Source of the DNA: Lophius americanus
Lineage: Eukaryota > Chordata > Actinopteri > Lophiiformes > Lophiidae
DNA: 64,000 nt
Assembly: GCA_037951165.1 (NCBI GenBank)
Contig: JBBDHG010000009.1
Coordinates: 8,087,001 to 8,151,000 of the forward strand
Reading direction: 5' to 3'
Shown: piece by piece, positions 34,780 through 45,801 of the stretch
Position numbering within the stretch: the first letter of the stretch is position 1
Layout: every line of letters starts with the position of its first letter
Translations under genes and position numbers: made by a program
Notes under the pieces: model-generated
Database searches by the model: none
Seen by the model: only the letters and a program-made list of their open reading frames with translations
Told to the model about the DNA's origin: nothing

Positions 34780-37700
34780 CTGTGGCGTCAAAAAGAGACA
34801 CACGATGACAAGATAAACACCCAGAAACCGAAGTGCATCCAGTACATTACAGGTTACTTCCCTGCCGGTCTTAAACAAGTCTCATTAGCATCGTGCAGCA
34901 AAACATTTTTTGCATAAGCGCCATCTTTATGCAGATTTTCTTGTTAAACATCACCTATGTGCTCCCAGTTCATTGCTATCACAGATCTTCTCTGTTCATC
35001 CATCCTGTGTGGCTGCTTGAAGGCTGGCCTGCTGCCACAAAAATCCCACTTAGCCATGTCTGTTCTCTAACTGCTTGCCTATGAGTTCAACAAAAGGTAT
35101 ATTTTCCTTCTGCTACAATATGTTGCTCTTATCAGAGGTGTCTTTTATACTTTTTTTATTTTTCTTTCCAGCGTGGACAGATTTGTGCAAACACAGGCAC
35201 ACCTTCACACCAACCGCTCTTCCAAATGATAAACTAAGAGTATGAAATGAGCTCTAGGTCCTAAGGGTTCAAGGAGTCTCTGTAGAGGGAAAGGAGCTCA
35301 GAATGCAAGGCTATTCTAGGGAGAGAGCTAGTTTGACATTTGTTGGTCATAAATTAGAGTCCATGTGGCGGCACTGCACCAAGATTAGTAAAATGGAAAG
35401 TAACTTTCTAAAACAGCATGCAACAGCTTCTCTGAACCTTTGTTCCTGAATCAATAACCGATGTTTATGACTAACTTACTCCTTACTCCTGCTTTACCAC
35501 CCATGCCCTCAAACAAACATGGGGACTGGGTTGGTGAAATGAGTTAACTGTTATGTGTAATGTTAAGTTAGTTTAATAACTATTTACTCCCCCAACAGTG
35601 ACGAGGGTCTGATAAGTTGTTTAAGTACAAACAATCCGTGTTAGGCCCATCAAAGGAGAACAACCTGAAACATCTGTCCCAGTTCTGCTGGAAACCTCGA
35701 TGACAAGACATCAGTCTTTCAGTTTTAGCCTGTTTAATACAAAATGTTGAGATTTGATTTGAATCAAATCAAATATGTTGGACAATCTATTTAATAACTC
35801 AAGTGTGGTCAGCAGGGTGCAGGATTTCTTTGTTGGACCTGGATGGCATATTGGAGCCATACTCAACATGACCCCTTGCTAACCCAAAAACTCACCCTAA
35901 CCAGCAAAAGTCTTTTTATATATAATCTCTTCCTCCACTTGATGGTGAATTTACAGTCCAAACCTAACTAGCTAACTAGCTATGTCTCATTTGATTGAAT
36001 GTAGTAGAGATGAGATGATTTCACAGAGAGCCAAACTGATGAAGAACTGTGGATCACCACAAACATCTGCCTCTGCAGCCAACATCATACGCCTGTTAGT
36101 TTGAACTTTAACATCCTTGAGATACAGCTGTAGCTTACACTCATTCAGAAACTACGTGCAAAGAAGACCCAGGAAAGAAACTCTGGTCAGAAATTTATTC
36201 AGTCACAATAATAAGAAGTTAGGAGTGCGGGAAAATCTAATATTAAAAATTAAACCTTATTCCACAATCAACTCAGTGTAAATTTGAAAAAAGGAACGCA
36301 ATGTATTGAAATCCTGTTTCATGAGACTATCCTAAAAGTCTCCATATTAAAATATGTCCTCTGCTTATAACAAATGAGATCCAGCACGGTTAAAATGGTA
36401 GAAAGCCTCATTATCAATTAGGATTCATGTCAGTCCCCTAATCAAACTGAGTCTCCAATTTCTAGTAGGAGCAATTAAACCTGAGATTCTTAAGAGGGAT
36501 TTTAGTAAAACCCCCCACATAGGGTATCTCGGCATTCTGCTTTCCTTAGATTTTACTTTGTTTAGTATTATAGGACTCGATAAAGTGATAAAGGCTTGAT
36601 TGTTGTTATATTTTATTTCATGACAGCTACAGGCTGTAGGCTGTCTGAAAAGGCCAACAAACAAGTTTAATTTGTGAATTTTCTACATTTGTTGGACCTT
36701 AATTACTCGTGACACGGTGATACGCCGAGGTTTGAACAGCAAAGTCAGTCAACAAGTTAAAATAATCTGTTCTCATTAATAATTATATCAGTGCAGGGCA
36801 TCTGCATTTTATTGAATAACTTATGGAATTTTTGACTTTTTTCACTTAAATGAACTGTTTGGTTGAGCACATTTTGAGTCACTATTTCTTACTGAAAAAA
36901 TGCCAATTGACTGAACCTGTTTATAATGTAATGTGACGCAGTGGCAGCATGTTAGTGCTAGGAAGTAAAGGGCCAAGGATTGAACACTGGGGGACCCCGC
37001 AGGTCAAAGGGGCCAGGGAGGAGTAGACATAGACCTTTGCTATTTAGAAAGTGCAATGTGATAAGTAGCATTTCCTTTTGGCATATTAAAGTATGTGAGG
37101 ACTTATGTTTCAGTAACCTGAAACAACAAAAAAAGTCTACTAGGTTCAAACAGTTTCCTAAACACATGATTTACCAAAAGATTCTGCTAACCTAAATAAA
37201 ATGTACTATTTTCCATGTAATACAAAATGTCATTATGAAATGATTTTATCCGTCTGACATTGTTTAAGGTTTAAAAACACGCATGACCAAATTATTTGGG
37301 ATTTCATTGTAATTAATTTAAGAGTGTCTGAGATATTAAATTAATAAATGCTCCAAAGAAATAAAATTTGCAAATAAATAATTAATCCAAAGTTTTTGTT
37401 CTCGGTGAGGAAATTAAAGAGTTAAAGTGAATTGAAAACTAATCAAATGAAAAATATTTTTAATTAAGCAACAGTTTTGTTAAAAAACAGACTTGCCTAG
37501 CAGTTAACTCTACTTTTATAGGCTTGAATACAATGATTTGAATGCAGGCGTAACTTCCTCAGGCAGCTGCTTAATCTTTAACACAACAGACATTAAGCTG
37601 TGACTAGTTCACAAAACCAAACCTTACGAGTTTCAGAAAATGAGTTTGAATTCAACTGCTGTAAAAATGAAAAGGCATCCATTGGGTCTTTATGTATTAA

Positions 37701-37847
37701 AAATGTCTCCTTGAAAAACCATTTGTGCATTGATTGATAGGCCGAAAAGTCTGGACCCAATCCATTTTTTTCTCTTTTCATAAAATCACTATACAAAAAA
37801 ACGTAATAAACCAAATAGTGCAACAACATTTCCATACAGACCCATAC
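34780..37847 (-). other. ahcyl2: ahcyl2 large 5' intron
   Basis: No exon recognised between the QIQLTDQ exon and the candidate first exon at 37922. Near 36950-37020, GGCCAAGGATTGAACACTGG and GGACCCCGCAGGTCA resemble a LINE-derived fragment. Otherwise AT-rich. Confidence 0.4.
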
Positions 37848-37922
37848 CTTGATACAGATGGACAGCACCGCTTCCTGGTTCTTGGATTTAGTCGTGTTCA
37901 CTAGACTGTAAACCTTCTTCAT
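37848..37922 (-). CDS. Candidate alternative first coding exon of ahcyl2
   Basis: A 25-codon frame starts MKKVYSLVNTTKSKNQ and ends ICIK|GTATGG with a strong donor in phase 0. The next recognised minus-strand exon, 34779, begins in phase 0 with Q. In human AHCYL1 and AHCYL2 the exon before QIQ also ends in Lys at phase 0. The ATG has A at -3. The joined protein would be about 513 aa, close to AHCYL1 (530). I recognise no homologue of the 25 residues, so it could instead belong to another transcript. Confidence 0.4.
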
Positions 37923-39061
37923 TCTAGCTCTCACACTGAACACAATAACTCTGCAGTTGTTGAACTGATTAGAGTTCACAGAGTGACGCTTTATGCCAAA
38001 CCCTCGCCAAACAGGGAACAGGTACAGAGGATACAGAAAGAACAAACTGAACCTTTGTGAGGCTTACAGAGGAGAAGTCTGGGAAAACATGGAAGAATAG
38101 GTTAGAGATGAAAAGAAGAAAAAAAAAAAGCTGTGACGACAGAGAAGCTCAGTCATGTATTACTTGATGCCGCCAGTGAATGTGAATCTGTACACTCAAG
38201 TTCACTCTGCTCTCGGGGTATACATTAAAGAGACAGTAAATAGATGCATGCCTACCAGCATATAGTGTACAATTCATTACATTGCATTCAGTGGTTGAAA
38301 TGATCAGTGAAAGAATGAAAGAAAAGAGCAGCTATGGCGGTAGAATAACCACCAAAGTGAAAAAAAGCAAGCTTTACAGTTGCATTCAGGGACAAATGGT
38401 AAGCTAGATTTGACTTAATGCAGACATCTGTGCTGTATGGTATCACTGCTCTTTGACTAAAGTATTAATGCTGTGTTTCTGAAAACCTCTTACGGGGCTA
38501 CTCTGGTTGTTCTAACAAAGCCTGTTAACAGTTGTGCAATATCTCCTGCTGAGCAAAGAACAAGGGTTTAATAAAAGATTATGTTAGAATATTTGGCACC
38601 ATTAAAGGAAACTTATGATTGGCTTCTGCTGCTTAGCTGCTGGCTTTTCTTTGAAAAGCATGTTACCTTCTGTATGAAAGTAAGATCATGAATGACCAGA
38701 GTGATCCACAAGTTTAGCTCTGTACTTTTTGGGCCACATTTTTCCATTTTGTCCATTCTTCTTCTTGACCAATACCTGATACCTTAATTATAGATCAAGG
38801 TTAATAGACAGATTTTTGAGTGGATTATTCTCGTAGCAACTATAATGCAGATTTGAGCTACTCGCCTCAAGCATGAGTGAAAACGTCAGGTGAGCTCACT
38901 GCTTTATGAATTGGCACATTTCAAACTTGTCATCATAAGTCATTAACAACTCTGACTAAGCTTTACACAACTATCTCTGAATAAACTTGTCTTTTTCATA
39001 TGCAGCATTAAGCTTAAGATTTGTAATAAAAAGTGGAGTTTGTAAAATCTGTGCACTTTTT

Positions 39062-39067
39062 CTTTAT
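39062..39067 (-). terminator. Poly(A) signal AATAAA of the 141-aa gene
   Basis: Minus-strand AATAAA lies within 35 bases of the stop codon, which implies a very short 3' UTR and supports an independent transcript here. Confidence 0.55.
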
Positions 39068-39095
39068 TTTTTCTCTGTGGGTCTGATTGGGAGTT

Positions 39096-39518
39096 TTAGT
39101 CAAACATTATTGAAGCCTGCATTCTACATCTGAAATCATTAACAGCCTGAGTATATGCAGATTCACACTTCCTCTGGAATATGCTTTCAAATGTATCAAT
39201 CACGTAAGGGGTAATGTTCTCAGGAGTTAATTTGCTCACCATGTCAGTTTTCTGAGCTTCAGCCACCTGCTCTCTAGCTTCAGACTCAGATGCCTCTGTC
39301 CCATCTCCAACCCGGCCCTGAGTCGTCCTTCTGCTCTCTGCTGCCTTCAGCATCTGCAGCAGGTTTGGGCTGCATTTTACTGGATGATGTTTGGTGCTTT
39401 CTGCTGTGGTGGTAGCAGAATTCTCCTCCTCCGCCTCCTCTATATGTGCTCCAGGATACTCATCAGGTAATGGCAGATCCTCCCAGTATGCTCCTTTTGG
39501 GTACTTTTCCTCTGCCAT
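39096..39518 (-). CDS. Unrecognised 141-aa acidic protein, probably a real gene
   Basis: An intact frame from ATG 39518 (GTC ATG G context) gives 141 aa: N-terminus MAEEKYPKGAYWEDLPLPDE, a low-complexity Glu/Thr/Ser middle, then a helical C-terminal segment with LLQMLKAAESRR and ITPYVIDTFESIFQRKCES. It has no signal peptide or membrane segment. A minus-strand AATAAA lies at 39062-39067, 29 bases after the stop. Directly upstream of the ATG, TTGTTCCTAG looks like a splice acceptor, so a non-coding 5' exon is likely. An in-frame upstream ATG (39536) would add six residues. Codon choice and composition look coding. I do not recognise the family; it is not an AHCYL N-terminus. Confidence 0.6.
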   Translation of the reverse strand: MAEEKYPKGAYWEDLPLPDEYPGAHIEEAEEENSATTTAESTKHHPVKCSPNLLQMLKAAESRRTTQGRVGDGTEASESEAREQVAEAQKTDMVSKLTPENITPYVIDTFESIFQRKCESAYTQAVNDFRCRMQASIMFD

Positions 39519-39599
39519 GACTCTAGGAACAACCACTTCAGGTGATATGACAGTAGACCAGGTGGCAGCTCAGCTATACCCTGCCCACATACATCAGAT

Positions 39600-41448
39600 G
39601 TTCCTCCCGAAAGGCCTCTGTTTACACAAAACAGCAGCAGTCATAGGTTACTTTTACCAAATGTAGTATAGAGCATGAGTCCTGGTTGCACTGTGTACAG
39701 TGTAAACGCTTATGGGAGCGTTGCCATTTGGCAGAGGGAAAGCTAACCTGGAAATGTGGGAATGTATCTTGCATCACATGTGGATAGCCTATAGTTAGAT
39801 GACAACATGTACTCATACACTGTTTCCCAGTTGAAGTTTAAATGAAGCAATCACATTACGGTCGGGGGGATTGGAACTTGTAGAGCCAGTTTTGTGTTGT
39901 CTTTGATAACATCGGCTAAAATCACAATCGGTAAAGAGTTATGCTTTTATGGACATAGAGGGTTACATAATAAACAATCAAACATTGTTACATGTTTACA
40001 ATAAACCCCACCAGCATCAGCAGAGGCTCCACAATGACGAATGACCTCCCTTTAGATGTCCTCTGGCCGACTGAAGGACAACAGGCTGAGGGTGACTGAT
40101 TTACTCATGTATTAAAAGGACCTTTGTAGTTTTCACATGTGAAACTTTGAATATTAATATAAAATTGTATTGTATTCATGGCATCTAAAACAACCCAAAA
40201 CTTTTTTTTTTTTTGCCAAGACATTTGCTCATTGAGTTTCTTTTCTGAACTATGACAAAAAAAGGGAATCTTGTACTAAGAAAGTCAGTTTAAGAAAGAA
40301 CAAATTAATATCCATTAATGGAAGCAATTTCTATAAGAATTATATCTGTTAAAATGTCCTCATAGGAGCCTGGTTGTGATTTTGAGACAGAAATAAGACA
40401 CAATATGTGCACCAATCCTTTGAGGGTAGGTCATTAGAGAAGGTTGTGGTTTAGTATGTGTTTGGTGAAATGAATCAGGATGAAGTTGAAAGAGATATTT
40501 TCCATGTATCATTAAAGCATATTTAAATCATTGTTTCACTTAAGAAGCCGTGCATTTTATTGTGTGTGTCATGATAGTTAATCGATTCGGTGATTGTGCA
40601 GCTTCCAGCAAATACACACGGTAATCACATGCAGAAGGTCACATCTTTAAACCTCCAGTTTTGCATACAACATCCTAAATGTTTAAGAAATACATAATGA
40701 AAAATTACATTGCACAACTGCAAATTATATAAAGTAAATATAGTTCATGTTTTTTCAGGTTTCTTTCCATGAGCATTCAAGTGCAGTGTTATGAATGGAG
40801 TCATGATTTTTGTCCACTAGCGGGAGCCGCAGTCTGAAAGCTCTGCAGGTGAGCTTTCTCACAGCGGAGACAGGTATAACTCTCTGTCCTGTCTTTTCTG
40901 AGAGTCGATAAGACAGAAGACTCCTTCTGGTTTGTGTCTCCATCCCGAAAGGTTTAATAATGGTCCAAGTACAGAACCCTGAGAAATTCCTTTTTTAAAT
41001 ATACTGTGAAGTCCTCATTTTTGGTTACCAAAAAGGAACAAATGGTGAATTACCAGAAGAATAAAAAAAACCCAGCAAAGCGTTATAATCATATAAAATA
41101 TTTTGTATTCGCTTTATTTTTTCCATATCCTCTGACACCTTTTTCATCTTCAGTTCACTAGCACATGTAACAGTACCACAAAGTAAGGGACGTAAGGATA
41201 GGAACAAGTTATTGCTTTGTTCCTTCAGTGCATAGACTGCACCACTACACTTTGTGGTGTGTTGTTCCTCCTTAAGGGCAGCAACCCAGCAGGTATTGGT
41301 GTTAAAAGTTGTAATACTTCAGGCTTTAAATAGGCTATAGAAAAATGAAATGGTTGGGAAAAATAAATAAGGCTCTGTGCATTTATTCCTTTGGATATGG
41401 GTATGATTAACAAAACCAAACAAAATATTATGTTCTGCCATTATTGTG
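39600..41448. other. Intergenic between the 141-aa gene and chrm2
   Basis: A fragment near 40950-41110 (GTCCAAGTACAGAACCCTGA) resembles a decayed LINE piece. Several short frames have no recognisable content. Upstream exons of the 141-aa gene may lie here but could not be placed. Confidence 0.4.
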
Positions 41449-41454
41449 TTTATT
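41449..41454 (-). terminator. chrm2: Candidate chrm2 poly(A) signal
   Basis: Minus-strand AATAAA lies about 815 bases after the chrm2 stop. It is downstream of a SINE tail, so earlier cleavage is possible. Confidence 0.3.
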
Positions 41455-41614
41455 CAAATTGTAATACATGAATAACAAAGGGAAGATATGGACATATATC
41501 ACATATGGTCTCGTCTCACAACAACATGGATTGCAGATGTTAATTAGGTTTAGAAGGGGAGAGATAAGACGATAACAGTTACAAATACTCTTCTACTTTT
41601 ACTTTACTCTTTCA

Positions 41615-41715
41615 CTGTTCCCTCAGGGATGGGTCAAATGCAGAGAAATAATTTCACTATATTATACTGTGTATTGTTGTATGTGATCAATAAAAGATAC
41701 ATTATCATTATTATT
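41615..41715 (+). mobile_element. tRNA-SINE 3' tail fragment
   Basis: TCCCTCAGGGATGGGTCAAA, TGCAGAGAAATAATTTCACT and TGTATGTGATCAATAAAAGA match the 3' half of the SINE at 525-748 (reverse strand). The copy is 5'-truncated and ends in an ATT-rich tail. Confidence 0.7.
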
Positions 41716-42266
41716 ATTATAATTTTCTCTTACTCTTTTTTACTCTTTTCTGTGTAACAGCTCATCATCGGCCATAGAGATGTATGTAATAAAATGTCAA
41801 TGATATAGACTATTACTTTGATTCTATGATAAAATCACTGTTTTCTTCGTAAAACCATCACATTTAACACAATTATACTGTTGGATAAAAACAGTTTACA
41901 TATCAAAGAAAACACTGCAAAAATTCATGTAAATGGAGTTAAGAGGAGAAAATCCTTTTGATCTAACACCCAAATGACATCCACTCAAATGTTCCTTTTA
42001 CAATAAAACACAGACTCATCACATTGTCTTGCAAATAATAAAATAAAGCCATTAAAAGTTAAGTTCATGTTGGGATTATAAGTGTAATGCCTATAAAGCA
42101 GTTGGAATATTATCTAACAATAAAAAGAAATGGAGTAACTGTACAATAATAACATACCTACTCTATATCTAAACAATATGTTCATTCCAATATCTGTGGT
42201 ATCTCACATTTTCTTAAGGTCCATCAAATTATTTTGACTGAAACATATAGGCCAGCGTTGGTGTCT

Positions 42267-45200
42267 TCATCTCGCTGTACGTATGTCCTTGTATTGACAC
42301 AGAAGCAAGTGCTTGAAGGTGTTTTTGAAGTTGGTATTGCACAAAGCGTAACAGGCCGGGTTGATGGTGCTGTTGATATAGCAGAGCCAGTAGCCAATGG
42401 TCCAGAGGGAGTTTGGGATGCAGACGGAGCAGAAGGTGTTGATAAGGACCATCACATTGTATGGTGTCCATGTGATGACAAAGGCTACCAGGATGGCCAT
42501 AATGGTACGCGTCACCTTTTTCTCCCTGGAAGAAATGCCTTTCTTTCTCCACTTTGCGATAGCACCCTGCTTTGTTACCTGGAAAAACAGCAGAAAAGAA
42601 GAGGAAATATTTATTCATCATTTGGAAATGGCATTAATTGATTTTTCTTTGGTTTGCTGATTGGAGGCAACGGTACAAGCTGTAAACACAATAATTACCC
42701 TCTCTATATGACAGATTTGTAAGCAAATTGATGCTGATGTGCACAGATATCAATTTTCCACAAGAACACGCCGACTGAGTCAGAGTGACTGTCGAAGCAT
42801 CCCAGAACATGTGTACCTTTAGAGTAGGAAGCTGCAGATTTGCAAGTAAAACAAACTATATACTTAAATGAATGGCAGTTGGACTCAACAGTGATCCTTA
42901 CAACATCCCAAAGAACCAGCGGATAGGTACAAGGGTTGGGGTAGGAGTGAGTAACAGTGGGATTATACATTAATATATGGTTGGGCTTCTTGACATCTAC
43001 TTCACTTAATGTGGATACTGGTGAAATACACAGAACAACCTGAAGACATAAACATTACTAATTGATCTGACTGTGGATAGTACTTAAAAAATAAATATTT
43101 CATTAGAGTTTGAGAGACATGTGGTCATTCTGTAGCCTCAAACACCTCACATCATCCAATCCTAAAATATTAAGGCAACTGTATAAAGCTGAAAATGTTG
43201 GTTGACCTACAATGAGCTCCTTGATAAATGTTAGGAGATTTGTTGATCACAGACTCGACTACATCTTAATTACCCTCGCAAAGGAGGGAGGTTATATTTT
43301 CACTCCTGTGAATTTGTCGCTTTGATACTGTCTTTTATGATATTATGGACAAACTGCTGGTCGGATTTGCATGAAATTGTACAGAGAGGTAGTTTCAGAC
43401 ATATCCTAAAATTCTAAAATAAAATTTTAATTTTGGTGACGTTACATGTTTTGCAGCATTTAAACAAAATAAAAATAACAAGAAGTAGGGGAGTAGTGGC
43501 GTCACAATGTGGCTACTGCTGCCTTTGTTCCATTGACTCCTTTGATATTTCCTCGTATGTGGAACTGAACAGCGACGGTGAAGTGGAGAGCACAGGAGAT
43601 GACCGGCTAAAGAATTTGAGAGATAATCTTAGAATTTGAGAGAATTTGTTGGAGTTTTCGCTAGATTTACCGAAACTAGTAGACTGCTTTTTCTAGTTTT
43701 ATGCTTTGAATACATATTAGAATTTGCACATTTGTACAAGATGAATCCATACTTCCGCTGTAAGGAAAAAAAGTATTTTGTCCATGGTTAAAACCACATT
43801 TGTAATAATTGATGTGAAGTCAGACTGAAGTCACTGGGCCTCAACCTCGGGGGATTACAAATATCTATATAAAATTATATACCTCTTTAGAGATTAAAGT
43901 ATTTCACTCTTGACCACATTTATGAACTATACAGCCCTATCATCCCTAACATGATAAAAAAATATTGATAGCTACGAATCTGGTATAATTTGTGCTTTCT
44001 TTCATTTGAATTATAATACAAGCTGTTATATGTCAGTCACTTTACCTTGAACATTGTCTTTGCCATCAAAATTTGTCTGTCAGCAGCCAAGCTTTCTGGG
44101 GAAGGTATCTGTGTTGGATTTGTCCTTTTCCTGCCGTCCAAGACTGTCTCTGATGATGAAGGGACATCGACATCTTTTGATGTAGATGCATGGATGCTGT
44201 CTGCTGAGGAGTCTGTCTGGTCCCTCTTCTCTTCCTTGCAGCGCCCATGTCCATTCTGCTGCTCCTCTTTCTCCTTCCCATCTCCAGCCTCCACCTTGGC
44301 ATCTCTTGTTGTGATGAAATTTTTCTGGCTCTCACGTCCATCCTCCTGGCTGTGATATTGGCCCTCTCCTAAACTGGTACCTGAAGGCTTCCTGCTGTCT
44401 CTCCTCACGCGACTGCGACTGGCCTTGGAGATGCGCCAGTAGAGGTAGATCATGATCGCCACTGGTAGGTAAAAAGCTGCGATTGCTGTCCCAAACGTCA
44501 CTGCCGGGTTTGAGAAGAACTGAATGTAGCACTCACCTGGTGGGACAGTTCGTCCTCCAACAATGAACTGCCAGAACAAAATTGCTGGTGCCCACAGGAT
44601 GAAGGATAAGACCCAGGCTGCAGCGATCATCAACCCTGCCATCTTGGTGCTGCGTCGTGCTGGATAGCTGAGTGGCTTGGTTACACAGAAGTAACGGTCA
44701 AAACTGATGATGAGAAGGTTCATGACTGAGGCATTGCTGACAACATAATCAACGGCCAACCACAGGTCACACACCACAGGTCCCAGGGGCCAGTAGCCAA
44801 TGACAATATACACAGTGTAGAGGTTCATAGAGCAGACGCCAATAATGAGATCAGCACAGGCCAGGCTGAACAAGAAGTAGTTGTTGACGGTCTGCAGGTT
44901 CCTGTTTACCTTTAGAGAAACAAGATGGAAAGCAGTTAAACGCTAATCGTTATTAAGCAATGTGATGTGAGTTTCTCATCTAACAATAAAGCAAAGGATC
45001 TCCATCTGTCGCCATGACCTCCACACATCTTGAGAACTCGTCTTCTCATTTATGAGAGTTCACAATTGGCAGGTGCGTTTCTGTCAAAAACCTAACCTCA
45101 CATTTTTTACAACTTTGACCCGCTCAGTAATCTGAGAATCAGACTTGGTCTGATAAGCAAAGTACGTGGGGACTTGAGGCCCTGATGGCCACCATGGGCG

Positions 45201-45735
45201 CACAAGAGAGCCGTAATCAAATGAAATAGTAGAATAAATGTATATTATGCGTTAAAGAAATAATGATATCCTATAGACATAGAACTTTTGTGATACTAAT
45301 GCTAATTTTTTTTAAATTTATATCTTTAGAACTACTGCTATATTTATTAAAGAATTTAAAAAAATAAAATTACATTATTCAGTGAAAAGACTTCTTTAGA
45401 TAAATCCCACCTAACAAAATGTCAGTTATGTCGAGTTGATTCAGCTTATATTGCTTATGTGCTTATACTTTGATCATCCTATGCAGGGGATGTTGTAGAG
45501 TGCGTTTTTCAAGATTCATGGAGGAGGATCTATAAGAAACACACAATGAAAAAGAAAACCAAACCTTTATGGAAAGCATGACTAAGATGTTTCCAATGAC
45601 AGTGATCAGACTCAGAGATCCAGCCACAAGGATGACAAGAGCAGTCTCAAGAGTTGTGTATGAACTTTCGGCGATGAAGCCAGCGTTATCACTGCTGCTG
45701 GTATTGGTTAGGTGGGATGAATTCAGGGTCTCCAT
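42267..45735 (-). CDS. chrm2: Muscarinic acetylcholine receptor M2, three coding exons
   Basis: This Gi/o-coupled acetylcholine receptor slows heart rate and inhibits transmitter release. Exons: 45735-45565 (57 codons), 44909-44046 (288), 42578-42267 (103 plus TGA), giving 448 aa (human M2 466). Exon 1 carries N-glycosylation sites (NSS, NTS) and TM1. Exon 2 carries TM2-TM5, the ligand Asp in LAVDYVVSNASV (about residue 111), DRY at 128-130 and a long acidic third loop. Exon 3 starts VTKQGAIAKW and carries TM6 (ITWTPYNVMVL), TM7 (NSTINPACYALCN) and the C-terminus CQYKDIRTAR. TM4, TM6 and TM7 favour M2 over M4. Both introns are phase 0 with AAG|GT...AG|GT. An in-frame ATG eight codons upstream (45759) is possible, but MET-LNSS fits the family. 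Which teleost duplicate (a or b) is not decided. Confidence 0.95.
43265..43430. repeat. Dispersed teleost repeat in chrm2 intron 2
   Basis: CGCAAAGGAGGGAGGTTATA, TTTTCACTCCTGTGAATTTG and GGTCGGATTTGCATGAAATT follow a repeat common in fish (GCCAAGGAGGTTATGTTTTC ... GGATTTCCACGAAACTTGG). It is non-coding. Related fragments appear near 33050-33340. Confidence 0.45.
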
Positions 45736-45789
45736 GTTGTCTTGTATTTTGGATATCACAGATGCTTCAGGTTTGGATCATACCTGTTT
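45736..45789 (-). other. chrm2: chrm2 5' UTR part of the first coding exon
   Basis: CCTGTTTTCCAG at 45790-45801 (minus strand) is a good splice acceptor 54 bases before the ATG, as in mammals, where the coding exon follows non-coding 5' exons. The upstream exons and promoter were not identified. Confidence 0.5.
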
Positions 45790-45801
45790 CTGGAAAACAG
45801 G

